Program-made: the position numbers and the translations under genes
Source of the DNA: Archegozetes longisetosus
Lineage: Eukaryota; Arthropoda; Arachnida; Sarcoptiformes; Trhypochthoniidae
Assembly (NCBI GenBank): GCA_018873245.2
Contig: JAEMBT020000004.1
Location: forward strand, 6,124,573-6,188,572
DNA: 64,000 nucleotides
Direction of reading: 5' to 3'
Part shown: positions 25,107 through 37,217 of the stretch, piece after piece
Layout: every line of letters starts with the position of its first letter
How positions within the stretch are numbered: the stretch's first letter is position 1
Notes under the pieces: generated by a model
The model's input: only the letters and a program-made list of their open reading frames with translations
What the model was told of the DNA's origin: nothing
The model's database searches: none

Positions 25107-25331
25107 ATAATTATAAATATTAGTTTATATTATATATAAATATATTGTTATAATTCATATCGATAAAATACGTTAAAATAAATTCATTTTCTCTAAAATT
25201 GATTTATTGAATGATTCGAAATGAAATGATTTGTTAGTTTAAAAATACAATTATTTACAAAAAACATTATAAAAAAAAGCTGCATTTTTTCTTTGGTCTC
25301 TAAAAATATTTGAAGGTCTATTCAGACGCCA

Positions 25332-28300
25332 CTAAACGGCAGAGTCTTTGGCATTTGTGTTTCTCAATCCAATTGCTCGGTTCGTGTCCAAATTGTTTCT
25401 AAAGTAAACAAGGTTGAAATTAAGGGAAATCAAGACAAAGAGTTTTATTGGAAGAGTAAAGTGGAAATGAATGAAAAAATAGTGGGGAGAGGTTGTGGTC
25501 AGTCATACCGGTTAATCATTGGAGAAAGTTCATCATTGACCACACTGTTAGTTCTATTATTACGAGAACTGAAAATATTTTTATTTATTAGAAAGTTTTG
25601 TTAATTAAGAGAAGGAGCGAATGAAATGCGAAGCAACGAATCAATCACATAGTAGTTCAAACAATCAATACTCACTCAAAGGCCGGATTATCAATCTCTT
25701 GGACCACAGATTTGTTATCACTTATGGAATGATTGAAACAAATAATAAAACAAAACGAAAGCGAAAGCAAACCAAATATTAAATGCAAGTATTGGTCACT
25801 TACCTTTTAGTCATTTGTTCGTCACTTTTGACAACCTTATGATTAGGACTCGTTTCCGACGCATTGCAAACATGTGTTCGCAAGAAATAAAATGCTCCGA
25901 CTTTGTAGCGGCTATTAATGAATGTGATAGTAATGTAAATGTCATATTGATGCGAGACTAATGTCAGAAATGCAAATTATTTGAACTTACATGAAGAAAG
26001 TGACGTCCATTATAATCAACAAAATTATTATTAATACTATGACAATTCCTATTATGAGACCTAAAGATACGGATGAAGTTTGCAATGAAGAATGAAATGA
26101 ATCTTCGTTATCTTCGATTATTCCCTGATCTATTCAAACAAAACAATTTTCATTCGATTAATCAACAGAATTGTTTTTGAGTCTCATTTAACAACAATGT
26201 CTTACTTTAGAAAAGAAAAGCAGAAGAAAAGTAATTACGAGAAGAGTTTGATTAGTGTGACAAAAAGGACTCGAATTGTGAGACAAATCATCTTTAATTG
26301 AAACGTCACTTAATAATTGCTCGTCTTATCAACAGAAAAAGCGATTTGAGAGAAAGAGACACAAATAGAGTCAAATTTGTTTAGAGGCTTACCCGTAGAC
26401 GAAGTCCTGAAGACAACAGATTCAGTATCAGAAAATCCTAAATCGTTATAAGCCCTTAATTCTATTCTATAATAAGTGCTGGGTTTCAAGTTCTTCAAAG
26501 TATAAGAAGTCCTAAAAATGAAAGAAGAAACGTTTTACTTTTGAACATATGGTTAAATACGATGGAGCGCAATACATAGACTCGTCGGACATGGAAACTG
26601 ATTCCAACTTCTGATCGATTCCTTTGGGTTCAAATCCAGAATCAGTTTTTATAACCTTCAAACCAAAAAAACCAAAAACAAGATTGAAAGCAGAGCTTAG
26701 AATAAACAAAAAACCATTTATTACGGGATAATATTTGATTTCAAAATATCTGATTTCTCGTCCATTGTCTGGGGGCAGATTCCAAGTGGCCACAAATTTG
26801 TCTAAAAAATTAATTATTTTGAAATCAGTAAAAATAGACCCAATTATATGGTCAAATAAATACCAGAAAAGGGAGAAATAATTTCATTCTTATTTATTGT
26901 ATCAAAAGGTAAATTATGAAATTGCGGTTTATCGGGGTGTGATTCGCCTAAAAATAGAAATGAATATTCATCAATTCAATCGCTAATTGGTTTTAATTCA
27001 ACTCACGTTCTGTCATAAGAGCTTTTTCTGCACTAAAATCACCTGCAATTCAATTAAACAGTGAATAATATTAAGAAATGCGAATCCCATATTAATACAA
27101 ACCGATTCCGACGTCGTTTTCTGCGGCGAATCTGAAGATATATCTAGTTCTAGGTCTCAAATTGTCCAAGAAATAAGTAGTTCCCGCGATGGTATTGGTT
27201 GCAGGCCAGCTCCTAGTCTGCATTGAGTCCCAGGACACATGCTCTTCTTCGCGATACTGAACATGAATCTTCTTTATTGGTAATCCACCATCAGCTGATG
27301 GTCCGAATAGTTTGAAAGTGATCGTCGTGGGCGTGATCTTCTCATGAGTCACTTGCATTATTGCGCCTAAATATCAACATTCAATTAATATGATAATAGT
27401 TTCTAACATTTGTCAAGAGCTAGACCTGGTCTGAAGGCCTGATCCAATTGAATATTGATGTCAGAGCGACCCAAACTGTTACTTCCTTCACAACGATATA
27501 CTCCGTAAATATCTCTGTGCGCACCTCCCGGTGATGCCAAAGGATTAATAAACAGCTGACTCACTCCAGCACTGTTGTCAACAATCTTATAAACATCTGT
27601 ATAACCATTCAGTAGTTCTTGTCCTCTATAATACCACTTTATTGTTGCGTTTGGTATGGAATCGGCGATGCAGGTGATATTGACTGGGTGCGCGTCCCAG
27701 GTTTTCACTGTAGTCAATGGAGTTCTCTTCAAATCGGGAGCAAATCTCACTTCAAGACTAAAAATTAAGAGAAAATCATTTAATTTATTCAATCATTAAC
27801 TTATTTGACTTCTAGACTTACTGTCCAACTCTTTCAGCGGTTCCACCTTTATTTTTAGCCGTGCAGAAATAAAGACCATCATCACTACGCTCGGTATTAA
27901 TAATCCAAAGCCTAAGAACTGTTTCTTCGTTCTCAATTTTTTGTTCAATTCTGACGCGAGGATCGCCAGTAACAAAAGGACGCGAATTGCCGTCTTTTCT
28001 GATTTCGATATCAGGTCGCGGATCACCAGTCACCTAAAAATAGATAAAATCAAATCTTGACATATAAATCGATAATATTGGTTCTATAAATTAATTACAC
28101 GGCACTCGAGTAACGATTCTTTGTTTTCATCAAAACTTTGGTTTTGAAACGAAGCAATTTTCGGACGTCTTAAAACTAGAAATTTCGTCGTTCTCTCATC
28201 TCTACCCGCACTGTTCTCTGCAATACAAGTAAAGGTTCCGTTGTCTTCAAATCTTCTAACTTTACTAATCATAAGCAGGCCGTTATTCCTGTCAACATTA

Positions 28301-29878
28301 TATCCGCCAACACTACTCAGATTCCTTCGATTGGGATCAAGCCAAGTGTAAATTGGCTCTGGATTTCCGCTGGCCTCACACTTAAGAGATCTAATTCAGT
28401 TATAATCAAATTTTCGATTAGTTAGTAGATCAAATTGGTTTATTTAACTTTTCAATTCATACGCCTGCTCGTCTTCAGTTCCTTCAAAATGATCGGGAAA
28501 TTGCAAGATTTGAGGACGAACTAAAAAAATAAATTATTATTATTACTAATAGTTATATGGATATATTGCTGTCAAATACCATAGACTTGAACAGTAATAT
28601 ATTTGTCGTGAACTCTTCCCGTCTCTGTAACCAAAGCTCGGACTCGAAACACACCTAAAAAACAAATTATTACATAGAATATATAGCTGAATGTCTGTCT
28701 TGAACTGTACCTCCATCTTTATCATTGACGGCATCATTAATTCTGATTCCATTCGAGTCAATATTATATCGCGGATCGCCTTCTAATTGGACACCTTCTT
28801 TTGTCCACACGACTAATAATATGAATAAAACATAATAAAATACTATTCAATATACAATGCAATACAATAGATGATTTACTGTTGGGTTTTGGATTAGCTG
28901 ATGCTTTACACCGAATTCTTTCGCCAGAATTGCCTTTAATCAAAGCCTGAATTTCCGGACAATCGTCCCACGTCACATCCTCTATATTGAAATAATTAAT
29001 TCATTCGTTGATCGTAGTTAATATGATAAATCAATTAAGAAAAACATACGAAAGAAATTTATTTGAATTTGCGCCTCCAATGCATCTATGATTAAATGAT
29101 AAAAGATTAGTCAACGGACGGATAGATTATCGATAAATATTTGATTACCGGAATGTTGAAAAGTTCCTTTGCACTTGTAAAGACCCGTATCATCGGGTGT
29201 CGGCTTGAGGAAGTGTAACAACACATTTCCAAGTTGCAGTTCTTCCACGCGAATGTCAGGATTTCTGTCGCGCGTGTAACTAATTATAGAAATACTTGTC
29301 AATAGATCGATATCAATATATAGGTAATTGTCATGTGTGTGTCTTACGTGGGAGTTATTTCTTCTCCCCTTGGATCAAACCACTTGAGATTTGAAAACCA
29401 ATTAGGCTCCTATGATACCGATATAATCAATGCAATTAACTATAATTAACTACAATTTTAATGATGGACAGACCCCTCCCTCTCCTTTACAGGTTAGAAC
29501 GAACTGTTGATTTGCCGGTTGGTTCACTGATTCACCGAATGGCGAAATGCGAAGACTTTGTTTTTGTTGTGCTAATACTATCGAGTCAAATGAAAAAATC
29601 AATTAATTCAGATTTGTTTTCAATGCTTCTATTGTCGCGCGCAATATAACTAAAATGAATTCAAGCCCTAAAGCAACAATGCTTTCAATTGAATTATTTG
29701 CAGTTAACGAATCGTTTAAAGTGTTTTGAAAGTGAGTCTAAAGAGAGACAGACTTAGCAAAGAATGAAAGATATGCGAAACAGATGTTTCGAATCTTTGC
29801 GAAACTAATCCAATGAATGCTAACAATAAAACGCACGCATCTTAACAACAACAAAGAAGTCGTCAGAGAACTTCTCAT
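25332..29878 (-). CDS. Fas2: Fasciclin-2 / NCAM-type adhesion protein
   Basis: A 23-exon model keeps phase at all junctions and gives 888 residues: signal peptide (exon 1, 29878-29806), five Ig domains (~25-520), two fibronectin III domains (~525-750), one membrane helix (~771-793; SLGLIIGIVIVLIIILLIIM, exon 26129-25991) and a cytosolic tail of about 95 residues. Other exons: 29571-29474, 29409-29348, 29279-29149, 29085-29050, 28981-28880, 28812-28711, 28654-28580, 28520-28463, 28390-28099, 28033-27822, 27757-27426, 27366-27103, 27042-27007, 26947-26864, 26801-26725, 26655-26561, 26511-26393, 25911-25804, 25720-25676, 25568-25509, 25398-25332. Ig5 (FAPDLKRTPLTTVKTWDAHP) is typical of Fas2. 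The tail ends DSAV, a class-I PDZ ligand like that by which Drosophila Fas2 binds Dlg. Confidence 0.94.
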
Positions 29879-32494
29879 TTTATAGCGTCTGAACCAGACT
29901 GCATAAGGGTCAAAGGTGTGTCCGGTCAAGTCTGAACTCATTCTATTCGAAAGACAAGTTTCCTAAAAGTTTCAAATTTTAATCTATTTTTCCAAATCTC
30001 TACTATAAATTGATTTGAATCTAAACTTGAAAAACACCTTCAATTATATGAAACTCTAGAACTGGTTTCAATCCTTTTCCGGGTTTTCTTACACTTCTCT
30101 CAGGACAATAAGTGTTGAAAATAAGTGATTAATGATTAAGAAAAGAATTCGATACACATCTTTAGCATAACAAAAACTTTACGTCAGCGTCAAAATCGAT
30201 ACTAAAAATAAGCAAAAAAAAAAAGCAGAACACAATTTCTATATTCCAAATTATAACTAATAGTTATATTTGGTTAAAAAAAAAGCAAAAAATTTTTTGC
30301 TCAAATAGCAATTATTTTTATCCGCAGAATGAGTAATCTAATAATCTATCCGTCATAAAGATCCTTTAAATTTTCAGTCATTTTGTGAATCAATTTCCGA
30401 AATGAGTTTTTTTGAAACAAAGTCGATTAGTCACCTAATGTCTCTATTCTAAGCATAAGCCCTATTTCGTGTCAGTCGTCACAAGGTCTTCATTTGTCTG
30501 GTTATTTGGCTATTTTTTAATGTTGGGAACAGAAAATCGATAGCTCTGCAAATAATTGAAAAGAATGTTAGAGGTACAATTTCGTTGCAAATTTTCAGCT
30601 CTATGGTAACGGTTTGAACGATGGATAAAATACATTCAAATATTTGTGTTTAAACTTGAAATCAAACGGAAAAAGAACTATTTATCAGTTTATTAAATGT
30701 TTATTTGTTGATTACTATTATTGCGGTTGTCACTGGAAACCGAGCCAGACGGATCAATAGTGTATTAAATATAGAGAACTTGCTAACCATCACCCAAACT
30801 CAAGGCCAAAACTACCGCAGTATTACACTAATACTGGAACTAAATCGCTTTTGCGGCGTGTCAAAATGTATTACACATTTTCTATACACCTTATCTCTTT
30901 TAAATTACAATACAGTAGCTCTTTCACTGCTTCTGTAGTCGGTAACTACTTTTCAATCATGAAAATTCTTTAAGATAAAACAATTGATATTACTCTGATT
31001 TCGTTCTAATCAAAATTACCAACACATAAATCAATGAAAAAAGACGTTTTTTGATCGATCGCCAAAAAACTGTCTCTCAGTAGAAGTCACGAGATACTCG
31101 AAAACTACTGTTTAGTAATAGCAATAGTTTTTTCACTTCTTTCATTACTCGAATTTCTGACACTTTTTTCGCTTAGAGACTAAAACTTCTTAAAAAAATA
31201 AACTCTTAGTTAAAGAAAAACATTTTTATAAGAGATAAGAGAGAAAAATCAACAAAAGATTAATTTGTACTTCTGTTTCATCTTTTGGGCGAAAGGTTTT
31301 GAGAAACAAATTTGTTTTAGGATTTGCATAAATTTGATCTGAATATAACGATGGACTTCTATGGAAGTGATATTAGTTAAGAAAAGTGAAGTGAAGCACA
31401 AAATAGTAATTGTTTCTAGAATTTTGACAGGAAATGCTACAGAGCGAGATAACAAAGCAAAGTATGATCACTTTAAAACAGGTGTGTCTCAAGCTACAGA
31501 CAGGTATAGGCTCAGTGTTCACTCTATGCGAATACAATCAGAATGGATATCCATTCAAATGCTAGTCAACTGTTGAGTAAATGTCTCTGACCTCTCTCTA
31601 TCCTGATCTACCACCACTTTAATTGTTCTAAATCACTACCAAAATTAACTCCTCTTTTATCTCAATTCAATAGTTATTTGTTTATTTTTAAAAATAGCTT
31701 TTCATTGCCAGTTATTTGAATATTAATCTATATTTTGCAACTTTTTCAAAATGTTTTGCAAATAAAAATTCTGAAAAATGTTGTTTAGTTTCATTTAAAT
31801 TATTTGCTAACTGAGAATTTATTTATCTATAATAAAAGAAAAAACAAATATTGATATCGTTTGAGAAATTTGAAGAATGTTAAATATTTGAGAATTTGTT
31901 CAGATGACAAAAGATTTTTGATAAAATTCATAACAAATGTATCACTAATTGATTGCATAACTTATGACAATTGACTATTTAGCGGAAACCAATTGAACAA
32001 AATTAAAAGTCTTAAAGTCGTAATTAAAAAGATGTTCATATAAATATGACTGAACAAATAAACATTTAACAAATACCTGTTAATAAGTTGATTAATACAA
32101 TAATAGTTAATAAAAATGACGAATTAAACAAATGAATCATTTTTTCACTTAATAAATGCAATAAGTTTAAGATTAAACTAATAAATTCAAATCAATACTG
32201 CTTTTTTGGAATCAATAATAATTATTTCAATAGATGAGATCACGTGACAAAATATTTAAAAATAATTAGACTTAAAATCAGTTTTTTAGAATAAATTAAA
32301 ATGATTTAAAAACTTGAAACACTTTTCCACTGACTTTGACTCTTCCCACTAATACTTGTCAGCGTTGAATGACTAATAAAGTAACTAATGAAAACATGAA
32401 GTCAATTCCAAAACCTCTTTTGCGCATGCCCTCAACTCTATCCTATCATCCAATCGCACTAAAGTTATATTTTGATGGAATATAAACACAAAAA
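29879..32494. other. 2.6-kb intergenic between two divergent genes
   Basis: Separates the Fas2 start (-) from the trithorax-like start (+) and should hold both promoters. AT-rich. A CACGTG E-box occurs at about 32241-32246. Short open frames at 30705 and 31361 have no recognisable similarity. Confidence 0.5.
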
Positions 32495-35444
32495 ATGGCT
32501 TCAATTCGAGCAAAAAATCTGAATAAAAACATGTTTTTTATTAAGAATAAAAAAAGAAATTTCGTTAAATTTAATGACAATTACGAAAATTTTCTCGAGA
32601 ATGACTTACAATTGAAACAATTGACGCAACAAATAGAAAACGGGAACCAATTGTTTTCATCACTTATTGGTTGTGATCATGAAGTCAATGACGAAGACAC
32701 CAATGATTTCGATGGATTCACCAAAACAACTGATGACACGAATAATAAATCAAAAATAACAGATGATAATCAACAAACTTTAACTGATCCACAGTTAACT
32801 CAAACGAAAACAGAGACAAGTAAAAGAAAAACAAAAAAAATTGTTAAAAAGAAATGTGATGAGAAGAATGAAAAGTCAGAAGAATTGGAAAAGAAGCCAA
32901 CAAAAGAAGAGAATAAGAAATCAATCGAAGCGCCAAAGAAGAAACTTTTAAGTTCAGATAGAAAAAGAAAAGAAATTAAAGATGATTTAAACTTGAAATC
33001 AATGCCACCAAAAAAGGTTCAAAAACTAAATAAAGATGACAAAAAGACAAAACCATTACTTTTGACTAATTCTAATTCTAATAATAATAACAACCATAAT
33101 AAAGACATAATTAAACGAGAACTTAATCATTACGGTATGAATTGATTGTTAGCGCCTGAGCTATCAGAATATTTGATTAGTACATGCTATTAATTTATTG
33201 ATTGATTGACAGCTGATGTGATGGCACGTAGTTTTGATAGTTCAACCCCAGATGAAACCAAAGTATTGTTGTCTCGCGATCAAATCGCTGCTAAAATACA
33301 ACGACTTTTGAAGAGCCAATGGGAGGAAAGACTTAAACTATTGAACAATAATAATAATAATAATAATGCCAGTCATTTAGGTCTGTTTTACTTTTCTTTG
33401 TTTACTATTTTGTTTTATATATTTTGTACTCAAACAGAACAACAAGAACCAGAAGTAGAAGGACTCAGACCACAGATAAGTCAAGCATCTGTGCAAAAAA
33501 AGTCGAAAAATATTTTAAGAAAAGCTAGACTTCAGTTGAACAAAAAAACATTATTAAAAATAAGACAACCTCAAAGCTTTCAAAATTTATTTAATTTTTC
33601 TACGAATAATAATAAACCTGAAGAAAAACAAGCAGAAGTGATTTCGTTTGAGAAAACGATAGAAAAGCCAAATAAACCATTGTTCCAAAGTAAGCGAAAG
33701 TATTTCAAATGAAATATCAAATGAAGTCAAGATTAAATTAAAATAACTTTATTGAAACAGAGAAAAAAAGTTCGCCGTCAAAAGCGTCTGAAAGCAAATC
33801 GAGAATATTAAGCAAGTAAGTAATCACTTGAAAGATAGTTTTATTTTTGAGAAATAACGATAATATGATGACTATAGGAGCGGTCAGCCCGGATTCATCA
33901 CATGTACGATCTGTAACACCACCAAATATTATTCGCACGTTCAGAGACGTTATGGAGTCTTTAGGTATTCTCACTTAATTTTGTATTTAAAATGGTTTTT
34001 CTCACAATTGATTTCTGTTTCGATCTAGTTGTGAGCCGTGTTCTAAATTCTTTGCGCGATTTATTAAAGACCCGAAACAATATTACTGTTCAAATAAAGG
34101 TTTGACTCGTTTTGTTTTGATTAAAATATTTATTAAATCAAATGAATTGAATAGGAGATTGTCCCATAACCGACCAAAACAATACTCAACAACAAGCGAA
34201 TGATGAAAGAGAAGTGCCTCAATCAAAAGCCAAAGTACGTCCAAACGTGTCAGCGTCTCGTTGCAAGGCGTGTTGGCTTAAAGTTTGTTTACAAAAGTTT
34301 TCCATCGATTCTGACATTCGACTTATGATCACAAATAATTATTCGCCCAAACTTATCAATCAGCCGAAAGTCTCACTGATTACAGGTTCGAACTAGTAAG
34401 TAGTTTGTGACTGACATTAATGGGCGTTTTGTTTTATTGATTTAGTTGATACAAGCGGTGGAAACCGAACACCCCCTAATGCACCGGTTTCTTCGGGCAT
34501 TTCGTGTGAAACACAACCACTTCTAATGGTGGCTACTAATCAAAAGTCATCTCAAAGCCATAGCATCAGTTTTGATGTCAAAAGAAATAATAGAAATGGT
34601 CCACGAGTTAAACGTGTTTGTCGAAGTGCGGGCTCAGTGAAAAGACCCCCCAGGGCCACTTTCGGATCTAGTAAAAGTGATTCAGACTCTGATGAACTAC
34701 CGGTTGACGTCTATTTGTGTCGAGTTTATGAAAAAGAAATGAAAGAATCGTCGGAAAAGGACATAAATACAAGTAATAATGATAAACAAGAGATGAAAAG
34801 TCCATTCAACGAAGAGTTGATTTCAACTAAAAATAAAAGAACGCCTCCAAAGAAGTATCGCTGCAAAGAATGCGAAGGATGCAAAGCCGAAGATTGTGGT
34901 CAATGCAACTACTGTCTTGATAAGAAGAAGTTCGGAGGACAGAACGTGATCAAACAGGTAATTGTATTGTTGTGTGGTACGAAACGCTCATTGATCAGTT
35001 GTTTTTTTTTTTAACTCAAAAGGCCTGTAAATATCGCACGTGCGTTAGGTTTCAATCAACCGAAATATCTAATAATCTGAGTCAGAATGAGGAGAAAAAA
35101 AGTAGGAAAAGAGTAAGGCGAAGGAGTGTCATGAGTGGCACTGAATCAGAATCGAGTAATGTTTCCGAACATTTTGTTGATTATGTGCCTCTTCTTGTGT
35201 CGGGCAATGCAGGACATGGAAAACCCAATTTGGGACGACTTCCTAACACTGAAAAGAATGACTTCATGACAAATGGCCAAGATTTAAGTCATTCAAACGG
35301 CTGTTTAGACCACTTAAGTCAGTCTCGCGTTCAGGTATTTCTCGCGATCTAATTATTTGCTTTATTTTAATTGTTAACTCTCGTTATTATTCTCAGGACG
35401 AATGTCACACTCTGAGACATTTGAGAACAATGAGAAACAATTAA
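32495..35444 (+). CDS. trx: Trithorax/KMT2-like N-terminal protein: NR-type zinc finger plus CXXC, no SET
   Basis: Ten exons in phase: 32495-33134, 33213-33380, 33438-33689, 33761-33815, 33878-33964, 34029-34099, 34155-34385, 34446-34957, 35023-35334, 35397-35444; 791 residues. A Lys-rich N-terminal region (~1-360) precedes a nuclear-receptor-type zinc finger (~378-470; CTICNTTKYYSH, YGVFSCEPCSKFFARFIKD, CKACWLKVCLQKF), a feature of Trithorax in insects. A CXXC finger follows (~639-680; CKECEGCKAEDCGQCNYCLD, KFGGQNVIKQACKYRTC), as in KMT2A/B. The frame then ends after RHLRTMRNN. No PHD, bromo, FYR or SET domain lies in the 1.8 kb downstream. It is a truncated paralogue, a split gene or a short isoform. 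An (AAT)n run in exon 2 encodes poly-Asn. Confidence 0.82.
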
Positions 35445-37217
35445 ATTGATTTTTGCTGTGATTTGAGAAAATTTCGACGAAAATAAACGGTAAATCAATC
35501 TCAATATTTTCCTCTGATTTGATGCTTATGATTTCTTCATTCAGGACAACATTTCTGTTCAAAAGCAACAACAGTTCGAGAGTTGGTGCGGAATTCAAAA
35601 TAAATTTCTGCTCTAAAGACTTCCGAATCAATGATTGAATAGGAATGCGAGCATTTATTGGATTATATTTTGAACTTTGTATTTAAAGCACACACAATAT
35701 TATATTATATATGAAGTCAACGCACATAACATGAATGACAATTGAATTACAAAAAGAGCTTTTAATGAATTTAAATGTTCGACAGATAATGTCTAAGCTT
35801 TAAATCAAAAGCATTTTTATCGCGTTCATTCTTGATATTTGTGTATTTTATTTGTTGAATGCGCTGAAAATACTTTTGATTTAGAAAAAAATTATGATAA
35901 TATAATTGATTTGTAAATAATGGTTACACTCATGGTTAATATTATATATAATTAGCTTTGATTTCGAAATTTAATTAATTTAATCATTGAATGCGTTTTA
36001 TATATCAGTTCACTGTATATTCAAAGTGCCTCTCATTTCAATCTATTATTAAAGATTTCATTATCTAATCAAAACTTAAGTTTTCAATGGAATGAGAAGC
36101 TTATTTCCTGTTACCTCGAACAGAACTACTGTCTCCACAGAAAATATCTCCAGAGAAGTGTTGCCATCTGCTGTTGATTTCGTGCTGAAGTTCTTTCTAT
36201 TCAACACTGGGAGCGATACTTTCGATCAATTTTTTTCTGAACTGACAACTGATCCAAACTGATACCAGCTATTCTTTGGATTTTGACTAACCTTTTGATT
36301 AATACAAACAATTATCACTAGATTTTATCATTATATAAAGCGTTTTCAAATTTCATATACAGACAATTCCACTTAGAACGAGTCCGCTTATAACGAATCT
36401 CCGCATATAACGAGTCTATGTGTGGAACAGAGGACGGGTTATATGTTTTGTATTAAAACAGTATCGTTTATAACGAGTTATCGGTTACTACGAGTCTATT
36501 CTGTAGGACATGTAGTATAAAAAGTGTTCGTTTATAACGAGTCGTAATCAAAACCATAAATAATAGTGAAAACTAATACAAATCCAATGTATCGCTAATT
36601 ATATGATTGAAAGCATTTATGTTTAGACCACTAATGCTCACAGTTTTGACTTAAATGTGTTTTTTTCGACAAAAAATTGATTCAAATAATAAAAATTTAA
36701 GGATCACTTGATTCGGCCGACAATACATACTATGAAAGTCTCAATAGTTTAGAAGAACTTATATTGAATTCGAGAAAAACTTTGAAACAAACGTTGATTA
36801 CAGAATATTATACTAAAGATAACTAATACTTCAATTAAACTATTGTTTTTTCTATATTTCCGCTGTTTTTCATTCACTTAAAAAATAAAAACTTTTTTAA
36901 ATATATGATTATTTATAACGAGTTTCGGATATAACGAGCTATTTCTCTAGTCCCGAAGACTCGTTATAAATGGAATTGTCTGTAATACTTTTTTCAACTA
37001 CTTTTGCAATCAATTGTAAGTTTGAATTACTTTTTTAATCTTATTATAGTTTTATTTCAATATTCGTTATTTTAAGTTAGTTTTAATATTTGAATCACAT
37101 TTTAATTTATACTCTGAGCAAAACTAATTTAATGTTTATTTTAACTTAAAGGAAAACATTTAAAACGACTTAAGAAATTATTAACTGAACGATAAACAAG
37201 AGGAAGAGCTGTGCAAA
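35445..37217. other. Intergenic with a Tigger-like MITE
   Basis: No gene recognised. An acceptor-like TTCATTCAG at 35555-35563 followed by a short frame (DNISVQKQQQFESWCGIQNK) could be an alternative last exon of the trithorax-like gene. The 36360-36982 element is listed separately. Confidence 0.4.
36360..36982. mobile_element. Tigger/pogo-like MITE with TA target duplication
   Basis: A 623-bp element bounded by CAGACAATTCCACTTAGAAC and its complement (GTTATAAATGGAATTGTCTG, right end 36982), flanked on both sides by TA (36358-36359 and 36983-36984). Internally the TATAACGAGT motif recurs many times near both ends. CAG...CTG termini with a TA duplication and these TIRs are characteristic of pogo/Tigger elements. 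No transposase frame remains. Confidence 0.88.

Noticed and set aside
26512..26793. Single long frame across the Fas2 second FN3 domain
   Set aside because: The frame reads through an intron (26656-26724) as a hydrophobic nonsense insert; splicing restores a normal FN3 sequence.
30705..31576. Small open frames in the Fas2/trithorax intergenic region
   Set aside because: No motif, signal or codon pattern supports coding; expected by chance in this length.
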